Shown piece after piece: positions 1-7,836 of a DNA stretch of 64,000 nt. The DNA comes from Bacillus sp. ISL-18 (GTDB lineage: Bacteria; Bacillota; Bacilli; Bacillales; Cytobacillaceae). The notes beneath the pieces are model-generated. The model did no database searches, was not told the DNA's origin, and saw only the letters and a list, made by a program, of their open reading frames with translations. A program made the translations under genes and the position numbers. Location: contig NZ_JAGGQG010000002.1 in NCBI RefSeq assembly GCF_018613415.1, positions 434,001 to 498,000 on the forward strand, in the 5' to 3' direction. Within the stretch, counting starts at the first letter, position 1, and every line of letters begins with the position of its first letter.

Positions 1-1575
1 AATATGCTGAATATTTATATGGACCAAATTGATAAAGGATTAGATGGTGCGGGGAAATATATCTTTCAAATGACCCAGAACAATACCGACTTATATTATC
101 TTCAATATAATAACTCCTTTGATTCCAATGATTATGAAGAAGCAAAAATTCGTTTATTTAATACGATTACCAATCAATCTTATTTATACACTTCCATTGA
201 TTCCATTTTTATCTACTCAAAGGCCCATAAGGATTTATTATTTACCCAAAATTCTTCAGAAGATTATTTTAAGCGCTATGATGCAAGAGATGAAATTTAT
301 CAGTTACTTGAAAAGAATCCTAATGAACTTCGAGAAGGGACTTGGAATATCTGGAAGGGGAAACAAAATTATTACCTGATACAATATTATAACGTTAATG
401 GAGTATATGTTGGTGCCTGGGTAAATATGGACAAACTGATTACTCCGTTTAAATATATTGATTTTGGTGATACAGGAAGGGCATTGCTGGCAACTTCTAA
501 CTTTGAACCTATTACTAATAAAGCCTTTATTAAGAAGGAAAAGATCGATTTAACCATTAAACAGAAAAGGTATGTCATAACTGGGGAAAAAGATCGGTTT
601 GTATTAATGAAAAAGAAATCATCACAAGCTAATTTCTATCTTGCAGCTTTAATTCCCGAGAAGGAAATTCTCGAGAAACTTCCATTTTTACAGAGGATTT
701 CGTCGTTAATCACTTTATTAGCCGTATTGTTTCTACTATTTTTTATCTTTATTATGAGAAAAGTTTTTCTACAACCTATCAATCAAATTGTTTCCGCTAT
801 GAAGAAACTGCGAAAAGGAGATCTCGATATTCGTCTTCCTGCCAATCGGAATTCGACGGAATTTCGGATGATGAATGGTACCTTTAACCATATGGTTTCG
901 GAAATTAAGGATTTAAAAATTAATGTATATGAAGAAAAGCTAAATTTACAAAAGGCGGAATTAAAACATTTACAGCTGCAGATCAACCCGCACTTTTTTC
1001 TTAATTCATTGAATATCATTTATAATCTGGCTACAGTAAAGGATTTTTCTATCATTCAGGAGATGGCAAAATGTCTGGCCAACTATTTCCGGTTTATGTG
1101 TCGGAGTAATTCGTATTTTGTTAAATTGGAGGATGAATTAAAACACACGGAAAATTATTTGAAAATCCAACAGCTTCGATTCCCTGATTCCTTTAAATAT
1201 TATATTGAATCACCGCCAGAATTTTTAAATTGCAAAATACCTCCATTAGTCATTCAAACCATTGTCGAAAACTCCATAAAACATGCCTTTAATCTTGATG
1301 ACTCTCTTAATATTTTTATAGAGGTAATGAGAGAATCAGATTCTAAGTTTTTAAAAATTAAAATGCAAGATACAGGAGAAGGGTTCCCAGAGGATGTTTT
1401 ACAAAGTTTAAATGAAGAGCAGTCTTTAACCAATGAGGAAGGGGAGCGGATGGGGATTTGGAATGTGAAACAGAGACTAAGTTTGTTATACGGAGAAAAG
1501 GCAGCGATACGATTTTTCAATGAACAGGGTAAGGGTGCGACGGTCCTAATACAAATTCCTAATGATTTAATTTAA
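1..1575 (+). CDS. YesM-type sensor histidine kinase (5' end cut by window)
   Basis: Membrane histidine kinase that would sense an extracellular carbohydrate signal and phosphorylate the regulator encoded just downstream. The frame is open from base 1 and the first transmembrane helix typical of this family is missing, so the real start lies outside the window and the ATG at base 4 is probably internal. Visible parts, counting from base 1: extracytoplasmic sensor (about 1-230), membrane helix (about 233-256), HAMP linker (about 257-310), His_kinase domain with phospho-acceptor motif QINPHFFLNSL (His codon at 991), then a HATPase domain with the N-box IVENSIKHAF. It ends 20 bp before the response regulator, the standard YesM/YesN arrangement. 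The signal is unknown; by context it is the sugar imported by the following ABC transporter. Confidence 0.93.
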   Translation, partial: NMLNIYMDQIDKGLDGAGKYIFQMTQNNTDLYYLQYNNSFDSNDYEEAKIRLFNTITNQSYLYTSIDSIFIYSKAHKDLLFTQNSSEDYFKRYDARDEIYQLLEKNPNELREGTWNIWKGKQNYYLIQYYNVNGVYVGAWVNMDKLITPFKYIDFGDTGRALLATSNFEPITNKAFIKKEKIDLTIKQKRYVITGEKDRFVLMKKKSSQANFYLAALIPEKEILEKLPFLQRISSLITLLAVLFLLFFIFIMRKVFLQPINQIVSAMKKLRKGDLDIRLPANRNSTEFRMMNGTFNHMVSEIKDLKINVYEEKLNLQKAELKHLQLQINPHFFLNSLNIIYNLATVKDFSIIQEMAKCLANYFRFMCRSNSYFVKLEDELKHTENYLKIQQLRFPDSFKYYIESPPEFLNCKIPPLVIQTIVENSIKHAFNLDDSLNIFIEVMRESDSKFLKIKMQDTGEGFPEDVLQSLNEEQSLTNEEGERMGIWNVKQRLSLLYGEKAAIRFFNEQGKGATVLIQIPNDLI

Positions 1576-1595
1576 ATTAAAAGGTGGTATGGTTT

Positions 1596-3212
1596 ATGAG
1601 TCAATTTCATGTTCTTATCGTAGATGATGAAATTCATTCCATTCGAGGTGTACAAGCTGGGGTAAATTGGGAAAAGCATGATATCACCTCAGTTTATACG
1701 GCGAATAACTTAAGACAAGCTCAAGAGGTATTCTTAAATCACAAAGTTGATTTGTTATTATGTGATATTGAAATGCCTAAAGGTTCCGGGCTGGACTTGT
1801 TAAAGTGGGTACGTGAACACTACACCGAAACGGAAGCGATTTTTTTAACCTGCCATTCAGATTTTATCTATGCGAAAAAGGCCTTGCAATTGAAAAGTTT
1901 TAACTATTTACTTAAACCAGTGGACTATCAAGAACTTGAAGCTGTGATTCATGATGCATTAGAGAAGATCAAAAAAGACCGAGAAACAAGAATGGTAGAG
2001 GAATCGTATCATCGATTAAAGGAATCCCACCATTCTGTTATGCAAGAACGGTTCTGGTTAGACCTGATCCAACAAGCTTTCCCAACAACAAAAGAAATAA
2101 TTAATAAACAAATGATGAGGTATCATTTATCTTATACAGAGTCAGATACTTTTCTGCCTATTTTATTCCATGTTCAAGAATGGAAAGAGAAACTGTCGGT
2201 CTATGAAGAAAAAGTGAGCCAATATGCTCTAAATAAAGCTCTTACTGAAATTATCGGAGAATATAAAATGGATGGACATGTCCTTAATTTAGAAGTTGGT
2301 TATGTCTTAATGATTATTGCTTTGGAAACACCTATTAATTTAAAAGAGTTTCATGATAATTGTAACGAGTTTATTTTAGAATTTGCTCAGTTTTTTTTAT
2401 GTGATCTTTGCGGCTATATTGGTAATCCAGTACCTATTGAGGATTTAGTCGGAATGGTCCAAAATTTGCAGGAATTTGATCGAAATAATGTAACCGAAAG
2501 TAATAAAACAATGATTTGTACCCGAAATAAAGAATGTTTAGGTTCTTCCCCATTACTGCCTACCACTGATTGGACAAATTTAATGAAAAGTGGTCCCAAA
2601 GATAAGTTTTTAAATGCTATTCATCTGTATTTTACCAATTGGAAAAAGTCAAATGAAAATCTAACTGCACAATCGTTGCATTTGTTTTATCAAGATTTTT
2701 TGCAATTAATTTTTTATGTTCTTCAGGTAAAAGGAATTCAAGCCAATCAAGTTTACTCACAAAACCTCCTGACTGAAAAGCCGAAACGAGTTTTGAAATC
2801 TTTAAACTCGCTCCGTGATTGGGTCATATATATAGCAGATGTAGCCATGGATCAACTACATTTGCCTCAAGAAAAAGGATCGGTCGTGGATATAGCCATC
2901 AAGTATATTCATGAAAATCTTGGTGAACAGCGGTTATCGCGTGAAGATATTGCCAATTTCGTTTATTTAAATCCAGACTATCTCACAAGACTTTTTAAAA
3001 AACAAACGGGATTTTCTATATCAGACTACCTTCAGCAGCAACGGATTGAATACGCTAAAAAACTATTAATAGAAACAAATTCACCTGTAAGTGAAGTGGC
3101 ATTATCATCTGGGTATTCAAATTTTTCCTATTTTTCAACAATTTTTAAGAAAATGACAAAATTAAATCCAATGGAGTACCGAAAAAAGTCGATATTTTCG
3201 GAAAAGTCGTAA
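1596..3212 (+). CDS. YesN-type AraC-family response regulator
   Basis: DNA-binding partner of the upstream kinase, about 538 aa. An N-terminal receiver domain (1-120) carries Asp57 in the motif CDIEMPKG; a long linker follows; two helix-turn-helix AraC motifs occupy the last about 100 residues. I chose the ATG at 1596 because AAGGTGG lies 8 bp upstream; the in-frame GTG at 1584 would overlap that site. The last codons run into a block of AAGTCG repeats (3186-3231) that continues into the intergenic region and recurs upstream of the permease genes. Those repeats are the best candidate target for this protein, because AraC-type regulators bind direct repeats about two helical turns apart. The regulated genes are probably the importer and downstream hydrolases. 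Confidence 0.93.
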   Translation: MSQFHVLIVDDEIHSIRGVQAGVNWEKHDITSVYTANNLRQAQEVFLNHKVDLLLCDIEMPKGSGLDLLKWVREHYTETEAIFLTCHSDFIYAKKALQLKSFNYLLKPVDYQELEAVIHDALEKIKKDRETRMVEESYHRLKESHHSVMQERFWLDLIQQAFPTTKEIINKQMMRYHLSYTESDTFLPILFHVQEWKEKLSVYEEKVSQYALNKALTEIIGEYKMDGHVLNLEVGYVLMIIALETPINLKEFHDNCNEFILEFAQFFLCDLCGYIGNPVPIEDLVGMVQNLQEFDRNNVTESNKTMICTRNKECLGSSPLLPTTDWTNLMKSGPKDKFLNAIHLYFTNWKKSNENLTAQSLHLFYQDFLQLIFYVLQVKGIQANQVYSQNLLTEKPKRVLKSLNSLRDWVIYIADVAMDQLHLPQEKGSVVDIAIKYIHENLGEQRLSREDIANFVYLNPDYLTRLFKKQTGFSISDYLQQQRIEYAKKLLIETNSPVSEVALSSGYSNFSYFSTIFKKMTKLNPMEYRKKSIFSEKS

Positions 3213-3270
3213 TAACAAAAATAAAAAGTCGTATTTTTAGTAAGTGTTTTTTCTCCCATCCTCTATACTA
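3201..3270 (+). promoter_or_regulatory. Putative response-regulator site and promoter for the binding-protein gene
   Basis: Two AAGTCG half-sites (3204-3209 and 3226-3231) lie exactly 22 bp apart, followed by a -10-like TATACT at 3264-3269, 60 bp after the first half-site. The same layout and nearly the same sequence (33 of the first 37 bases) recurs at 4942-5010. The repeat is seen directly; its role as activator site for the adjacent YesN-type regulator is inferred from spacing and position. The first half-site overlaps the last codons of the regulator gene. Confidence 0.65.
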
Positions 3271-3283
3271 AAAATTAGATCGG

Positions 3284-3298
3284 TGGTAACGCTTTCAA
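3284..3298 (-). promoter_or_regulatory. cre-like site (catabolite repression)
   Basis: Read on the minus strand this is TTGAAAGCGTTACCA, matching all fixed positions of the Bacillus cre consensus WTGNAANCGNWNNCW. It lies about 14 bp after the proposed -10 TATACT and before the binding-protein gene, a position suited to CcpA roadblock repression. Function is inferred from the motif only. Confidence 0.65.
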
Positions 3299-3345
3299 AT
3301 AAACGTATCATGGATTCGACAAGATTATAAGGGGGAGAGAAAAGG

Positions 3346-4836
3346 ATGAAGCACTTTAGGGCAATAACAAGGTTTTTACTGTTCGTCATGTCAGCTGTAT
3401 TAGTTTTAGCCGGCTGCAGTTCAAAGGAAAGCAGTACAAGTAATAATGATGGTACGAACTCAAAGGGTCAGCCTTATCAGATTAACATGGCGTATATTAC
3501 CTTTACAAAGATAGATGATCTTCCATTAGTGCAGGATGAAATTAATAAGATAGTTAAAAAGAAAATCAATGCAACCGTTAAACTAGTACCAATTAACGGA
3601 GCAAACTATCAGCAGCAATCGAATCTAATGCTGACAGGGAATGAAAAATTAGATTTGTTGGTTACCTCATCCTTTTTTGGCTACAGCACACAGGCGGCAA
3701 AAGGGCAGCTTCTTGCATTAGATGATTTGGTTCAATCAAAGGGCAAAGATATCTTAAGTACAGTGCCTAAACGGATTTTAGAAGGTAATAAAGTAAATGG
3801 TAAAATATATGGAATTCCAAGTATCCGGGACTGGGGTTCTTATTATGGATTTGTCATGAGGAAGGATATTGTCGATAAATATAATATCGATCTTTCACAG
3901 GTTAAAACATTTGCAGATTTGGAAAATGTATTTAAAGTGGTCAAAGAAAAGGAACCAACTTTAACTCCAATTGTCAACACTGGAATAACAACGACGGCAA
4001 CAGTGCTTGCAGGTGGGAAATTTGATGTTTTAGGGGACAGCCTTGGGGTGGTATCCTTTAAAGACAAGAAAGTTGTCAATATGTTTGAAGAACCTGAATA
4101 TGTGGATGCAGTTAATTTGACTAGAAAGTGGTTCAAGGCCGGCTATATCTTAAAGGATGCAGCGACATCACAAGACGCAGCTGCCAATATAGTTAAGGCT
4201 AATAAAGGGTTTGGCTACTTTTCCCATATGAAACCTGGTTTTGATGTTCAAGAAAAAGGAATTACAGGATATGACATGGTATCTGTGAAATTATCTGATG
4301 TGTATTCATACACGGATGCAGCAACAGGCTTTAACCTATCCATTGCCAGAAACAGCCAAAATCCAGAAAAAGCAATGGAATTTATTAATTTACTTTATTC
4401 TGATAAAGATATTATGAATTTACTTGATAACGGTATCGAAGGGAAGCATTATCAAGTTAAATCTGACGGAACGATTAAATTACCTGATAATGTAAAAGAA
4501 TCCAAATATGTTTTTGGACAATGGCAAATCGGGAATAACTTTCTAACCTACCCATGGGAAGGAAATCCAGCAAACTACTGGGAAGTCATGAAGAAACATA
4601 ATGATTCAGCTATTTTCTCTCCTGCCTTTGGTTTTACATTTGACCCAGATCCAGTGAAAACCGAAATGGCCGCTTCCACAAACGTAATTAATCAGTATAA
4701 AGTAGGTATTGAATCTGGTACTTTGGATCCAGGAAAGAGCCTGCCGGAGTTTAATAAAAAGCTAAAAGCAGCAGGACTCGATAAAATTATGGCCGAAAAG
4801 GAAAAACAGTTTGAAGCCTGGAAGAAAAAGCAATAA
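3346..4836 (+). CDS. Extracellular sugar-binding lipoprotein, LplA/YtcQ-like
   Basis: Solute-binding component of a CUT1-type carbohydrate ABC importer, 496 aa. The N-terminus is a lipoprotein signal peptide (basic MKHFRAITR, hydrophobic stretch, lipobox VLAGC, Cys about residue 25), so the mature protein should be anchored outside the membrane. The body has the large binding-protein form (about 490 aa) typical of LplA/YtcQ relatives that take up oligosaccharides or uronide-containing sugars in Bacilli. The start is supported by GGGGGAGAG upstream. It is followed by a strong terminator, and the permease genes have their own promoter, so the binding protein is transcribed separately from its permeases. 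The ligand cannot be read from the sequence; the downstream hydrolases suggest a plant oligosaccharide. Confidence 0.92.
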   Translation: MKHFRAITRFLLFVMSAVLVLAGCSSKESSTSNNDGTNSKGQPYQINMAYITFTKIDDLPLVQDEINKIVKKKINATVKLVPINGANYQQQSNLMLTGNEKLDLLVTSSFFGYSTQAAKGQLLALDDLVQSKGKDILSTVPKRILEGNKVNGKIYGIPSIRDWGSYYGFVMRKDIVDKYNIDLSQVKTFADLENVFKVVKEKEPTLTPIVNTGITTTATVLAGGKFDVLGDSLGVVSFKDKKVVNMFEEPEYVDAVNLTRKWFKAGYILKDAATSQDAAANIVKANKGFGYFSHMKPGFDVQEKGITGYDMVSVKLSDVYSYTDAATGFNLSIARNSQNPEKAMEFINLLYSDKDIMNLLDNGIEGKHYQVKSDGTIKLPDNVKESKYVFGQWQIGNNFLTYPWEGNPANYWEVMKKHNDSAIFSPAFGFTFDPDPVKTEMAASTNVINQYKVGIESGTLDPGKSLPEFNKKLKAAGLDKIMAEKEKQFEAWKKKQ

Positions 4837-4843
4837 GGAACAG

Positions 4844-4878
4844 AAAAAGAGAGCTAGTGTGAAACTAGTTCTCTTTTT
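4844..4878 (+). terminator. Rho-independent terminator after the binding-protein gene
   Basis: A stem of about 15 bp (AAAAAGAGAGCTAGT pairing with ACTAGTTCTCTTTTT, one wobble) with a 5-nt loop and a U run at the end. It would end the binding-protein mRNA before the permease promoter. Confidence 0.85.
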
Positions 4879-4941
4879 CATAGAATTGGAATCATGGGGA
4901 CGGTTCTTCCGCTTCCACCCAATATATTGAATATATATTCT

Positions 4942-5010
4942 GAAAAGTCGGATAAACAAAAATAAGAAGTCGTATTTTGGATAGTTTCAATATTACTAGT
5001 TTTATAAAAT
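4942..5010 (+). promoter_or_regulatory. Second copy of the AAGTCG response-regulator site and promoter
   Basis: Nearly repeats 3201-3270: AAGTCG at 4945-4950 and 4967-4972 (22 bp apart) and a -10-like TAAAAT at 5005-5010, again exactly 60 bp after the first half-site. It would give the permease operon its own regulated promoter. Similarity falls off sharply after the second half-site except for the -10 position, as expected for a conserved protein-binding element rather than a recent duplication. Confidence 0.65.
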
Positions 5011-5034
5011 AAAGATATAAGTTGGAAACGTAAA

Positions 5035-5049
5035 TTGTAAGCGGAAACA
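5035..5049 (+). promoter_or_regulatory. cre site (catabolite repression)
   Basis: TTGTAAGCGGAAACA matches the cre consensus WTGNAANCGNWNNCW at every fixed position. It lies between the proposed promoter (-10 at 5005-5010) and the permease start at 5076, so CcpA bound here would block elongation. Inferred from motif and position. Confidence 0.7.
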
Positions 5050-5075
5050 AAACAAGATGACAAGGGGGAAAAGGG

Positions 5076-6053
5076 ATGTCAGAAGTGACAGTAAAAAAGG
5101 TTGAAGCAGGAATCCAAGCAGTTCCTGCAAATAAAGTGAACACCAAGCTTATTAAATTTAAAAGGGCACTGCCATTATTGATTATGATGCTTCCAGGGTT
5201 AGTCTACTTATTGATTAATAACTATTTGCCCATGTTCGGTCTGATTATTGCTTTTAAGGATATTAACTATGCGAAAGGAATCCTCGGCAGTGATTGGATT
5301 GGCTTTAAAAACTTTGAGTACCTGTTTAGTACAAGAGATGCGTTTGTCATTACTCGGAATACCATTCTTTATAATGGCGGCTTTATTATCTTAAATACCA
5401 TTATTGCTATTGCTGTAGCGATTATGCTGAATGAAATTAAAAATAAACTTGCAAAAGGCTTTTATCAAAGTGTCATTCTTTTACCGTTCTTAATCTCCAT
5501 GGTAATCGTCAGCTATTTGGGATTTGCCTTCCTTAGCGAAGATGTGGGTTATTTGAATAAAACCATTTTACCAATGCTGGGGTTAGATGGGATCTCATGG
5601 TATAACGAAGCCAAATACTGGCCTTACATTTTAACTTTTATCAATTTGTGGAAAGGTGTAGGTTTCTTGTGTGTTATTTATTTAGCCGCTATTATCGGCA
5701 TCGACCAAGAATACTATGAAGCAGCCACACTAGATGGAGCGAATAAATGGCATCAAATCATTCACATTACGATTCCTTCGATTATGCCAGTAATTATTAT
5801 GATGACTTTATTGGGCATCGGACGAATTTTCTACTCTGATTTCGGATTATTCTATCAAGTACCAATGAATTCAGGGGCTCTCTATGATACTACCAATGTT
5901 ATTGATACCTATGTTTACCGTGGTTTAATGCAGCTTGGAGATATCGGTATGTCGGCGGCTGCTGGTTTGTATCAGTCCATCGTCGGATTCGTTCTCGTCT
6001 TATTATCAAATTATCTTGTACGTAGAAAAAGTAAAGACAATGCTTTATTTTAA
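5076..6053 (+). CDS. Sugar ABC transporter permease, LplB/YteP-like
   Basis: First integral-membrane subunit of the importer, 325 aa, with six predicted helices after a basic N-terminal tail of about 30 residues. The cytoplasmic EAA loop that docks the ATPase reads EAATLDGANKWH in the last third. The length and YLLINNYLPMFGLIIAFKDINY motif region resemble LplB/YteP proteins. The start ATG follows AAGGGGGAAAAGG. It forms a transcription unit with the next permease 18 bp downstream and has its own promoter and cre site. No ATPase gene is present; relatives in Bacilli use the shared ATPase MsmX, which would be encoded elsewhere. Confidence 0.92.
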   Translation: MSEVTVKKVEAGIQAVPANKVNTKLIKFKRALPLLIMMLPGLVYLLINNYLPMFGLIIAFKDINYAKGILGSDWIGFKNFEYLFSTRDAFVITRNTILYNGGFIILNTIIAIAVAIMLNEIKNKLAKGFYQSVILLPFLISMVIVSYLGFAFLSEDVGYLNKTILPMLGLDGISWYNEAKYWPYILTFINLWKGVGFLCVIYLAAIIGIDQEYYEAATLDGANKWHQIIHITIPSIMPVIIMMTLLGIGRIFYSDFGLFYQVPMNSGALYDTTNVIDTYVYRGLMQLGDIGMSAAAGLYQSIVGFVLVLLSNYLVRRKSKDNALF

Positions 6054-6071
6054 AATTGGAGGCGGTAAAGA

Positions 6072-6959
6072 ATGTATAGATCAGATCGAATTACCCAATG
6101 GGTATCACATATCGTTTTAATTATACTTGCGGCAGGCAGCATTATACCTTTAATCATTCTTTTATCCTCCTCCCTGAGTGATGAGGCATCCATTCTGAAG
6201 GAAGGGTATTCCTTTTTCCCAAAAGAAGTAAGTTTTGCAGCCTATGATTATTTACTCTCTAATTCATCAAGTATTTTACGGGCCTACGGAATTACGGTAT
6301 TTGTAACCATATTTGGAACTTTTGTAAGTTTGGTAATGACATCGTTTTTGGCCTATGGACTTTCACGACGCGATTTACCTTTTAAAAATGTTTTTGCTTT
6401 CATCGTTTTCTTTACCCTATTGTTTAACGGCGGACTTGTTCCTACGTATCTTGTATATACACAGGTGTTCGATATCAAAAATACCATCTGGGCCTTAATT
6501 GTACCAGGGTTACTCATGAATGGATTTAACGTTTTGTTAATGAGAACATTCTTTATGACTTCGATCCCGGAGCCGATAATCGAATCCGCACGCATGGATG
6601 GTGCTGGTGAATTTAGAACATTCTTTTCGATCATTCTTCCGTTATCTCTGCCAATCTTAGCAACAATCGGCCTGCTTCAAACAATTATTTATTGGAATGA
6701 TTGGTTCAACGGACTTATCTATATTACAGAACCATCATTATTTAGCATTCAGAACATCCTAAACAGGATGCTGTCAGACATTCAATTCTTAGCAAGCAGC
6801 AATTTAGGATCGAACACAAGTACAGCGGCGGCACAAGTTCCTACTACAGCTGTACGAATGGCTATTGCGGTAATCGGTATCCTGCCAATTCTCATCGCCT
6901 ACCCATTTTTCCAAAAGTACTTGGTAAAAGGAATTGCTTTAGGCTCAGTTAAAGGTTAA
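6072..6959 (+). CDS. Sugar ABC transporter permease, LplC/YtcP-like
   Basis: Second membrane subunit, 295 aa, six predicted helices, with EAA loop ESARMDGAGEFR and the usual C-terminal ending GIALGSVKG of the MalG/LplC branch. GGAGG lies 8 bp before the ATG. It pairs with the preceding permease and the lipoprotein at 3346 to form one importer. The substrate is not deducible beyond an oligosaccharide released from plant material. Confidence 0.92.
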   Translation: MYRSDRITQWVSHIVLIILAAGSIIPLIILLSSSLSDEASILKEGYSFFPKEVSFAAYDYLLSNSSSILRAYGITVFVTIFGTFVSLVMTSFLAYGLSRRDLPFKNVFAFIVFFTLLFNGGLVPTYLVYTQVFDIKNTIWALIVPGLLMNGFNVLLMRTFFMTSIPEPIIESARMDGAGEFRTFFSIILPLSLPILATIGLLQTIIYWNDWFNGLIYITEPSLFSIQNILNRMLSDIQFLASSNLGSNTSTAAAQVPTTAVRMAIAVIGILPILIAYPFFQKYLVKGIALGSVKG

Positions 6960-6979
6960 TTCTATTGTTTTAGTAAAAT

Positions 6980-7010
6980 GGAGGGCTGGGTTGACTATCG
7001 ATCGCCCTCC
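6980..7010 (+). terminator. Stem-loop after the permeases, no U tract
   Basis: GGAGGGC pairs with GCCCTCC across a 17-nt loop. There is no run of T after it, so it is more likely an mRNA-processing or attenuating hairpin between permease and DUF624 genes than a full terminator. Confidence 0.5.
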
Positions 7011-7076
7011 TGTATTAATGTGGCAGCCTAGATAAGGAAGCAAAAACAAGAGAAACAAGCAAGGAGGAAATGTTAA

Positions 7077-7724
7077 ATGATTGGTTTTATGCGGGGATTT
7101 TATAGTATTTCGGAGTGGATCCTAAGGTTTGCTTATGTGAATGTTCTTTGGATTGCATTTACCTTGCTTGGTTTTGTTGTTTTTGGTTTTTTTCCTTCCA
7201 CACTGGCTATGTTCACGGTGGTGCGTAAATGGGTATTGAAGCAAACAGATATTCCAGTATTTCCAACGTTTTGGTTCACCTATAAAAAGGAATTTGTTAA
7301 AGGCAACCTATTAGGATTTTTCCTCGGCTTATCTTGTTTTCTCATGTACTCAAATATAAGGATAGTCGAAGCAACCACGGTACCCTTATTTAAATTACTT
7401 TATATCCCCAATGTTATTGTTATTATCTTGTTTTTCTTTACCCTATTATATATTTTCCCGGTATTGGTTCATTTTGATGTTCGTTTGAAAGAGGGCTTTA
7501 AGAACTCATTTATTTTAATGACCATAAATCCAATTCCAACCTTTTGCATGGCTACTTTGACTGGGTTCCTCTGTTTCATCTTTATGAAATTACCCGGAGT
7601 GATACCGTTTTTTAGCGGTAGTTTAATCGCATATTTACTGATGTGGCTAAGTAATTTTGTTTTTGTAAAAATGAATAGAGCCTCCGACCTCTCGGTAAAA
7701 AGGACCAAAACAGGAGCAATTTAA
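7077..7724 (+). CDS. DUF624 (YesL-like) membrane protein
   Basis: Integral membrane protein of 215 aa with about five hydrophobic helices, start preceded by AAGGAGG. YesL-family (DUF624) proteins sit beside YesM/YesN regulators and CUT1 sugar importers in many Bacilli, and an aromatic/Gly-rich first helix followed by a short TVVRKWVLKQ motif is typical. The biochemical role is unknown; an accessory role in sugar uptake or signalling is a guess from genomic context. A paralog at 28304 occupies the same position in the second module, supporting a linked function. Confidence 0.85.
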   Translation: MIGFMRGFYSISEWILRFAYVNVLWIAFTLLGFVVFGFFPSTLAMFTVVRKWVLKQTDIPVFPTFWFTYKKEFVKGNLLGFFLGLSCFLMYSNIRIVEATTVPLFKLLYIPNVIVIILFFFTLLYIFPVLVHFDVRLKEGFKNSFILMTINPIPTFCMATLTGFLCFIFMKLPGVIPFFSGSLIAYLLMWLSNFVFVKMNRASDLSVKRTKTGAI

Positions 7725-7740
7725 ATCCAGGAGAGACGTT

Positions 7741-7770
7741 AAAAAAGAACGGAAAGGATCGTTTTCTTTT
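7741..7770 (+). terminator. Weak imperfect hairpin upstream of the glycosidase gene
   Basis: AAAAGAACG and CGTTTTCTTTT can form an imperfect stem around GAAAGGAT, ending in a T-rich stretch. It could attenuate transcription from the transporter unit into the hydrolase genes. Tentative. Confidence 0.3.
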
Positions 7771-7836
7771 AAATGAATGGAATAGATCTAGTCTAATAGA
7801 ACCTAATAATCCTTAGCGAAAGGGGTAACAGATGAT

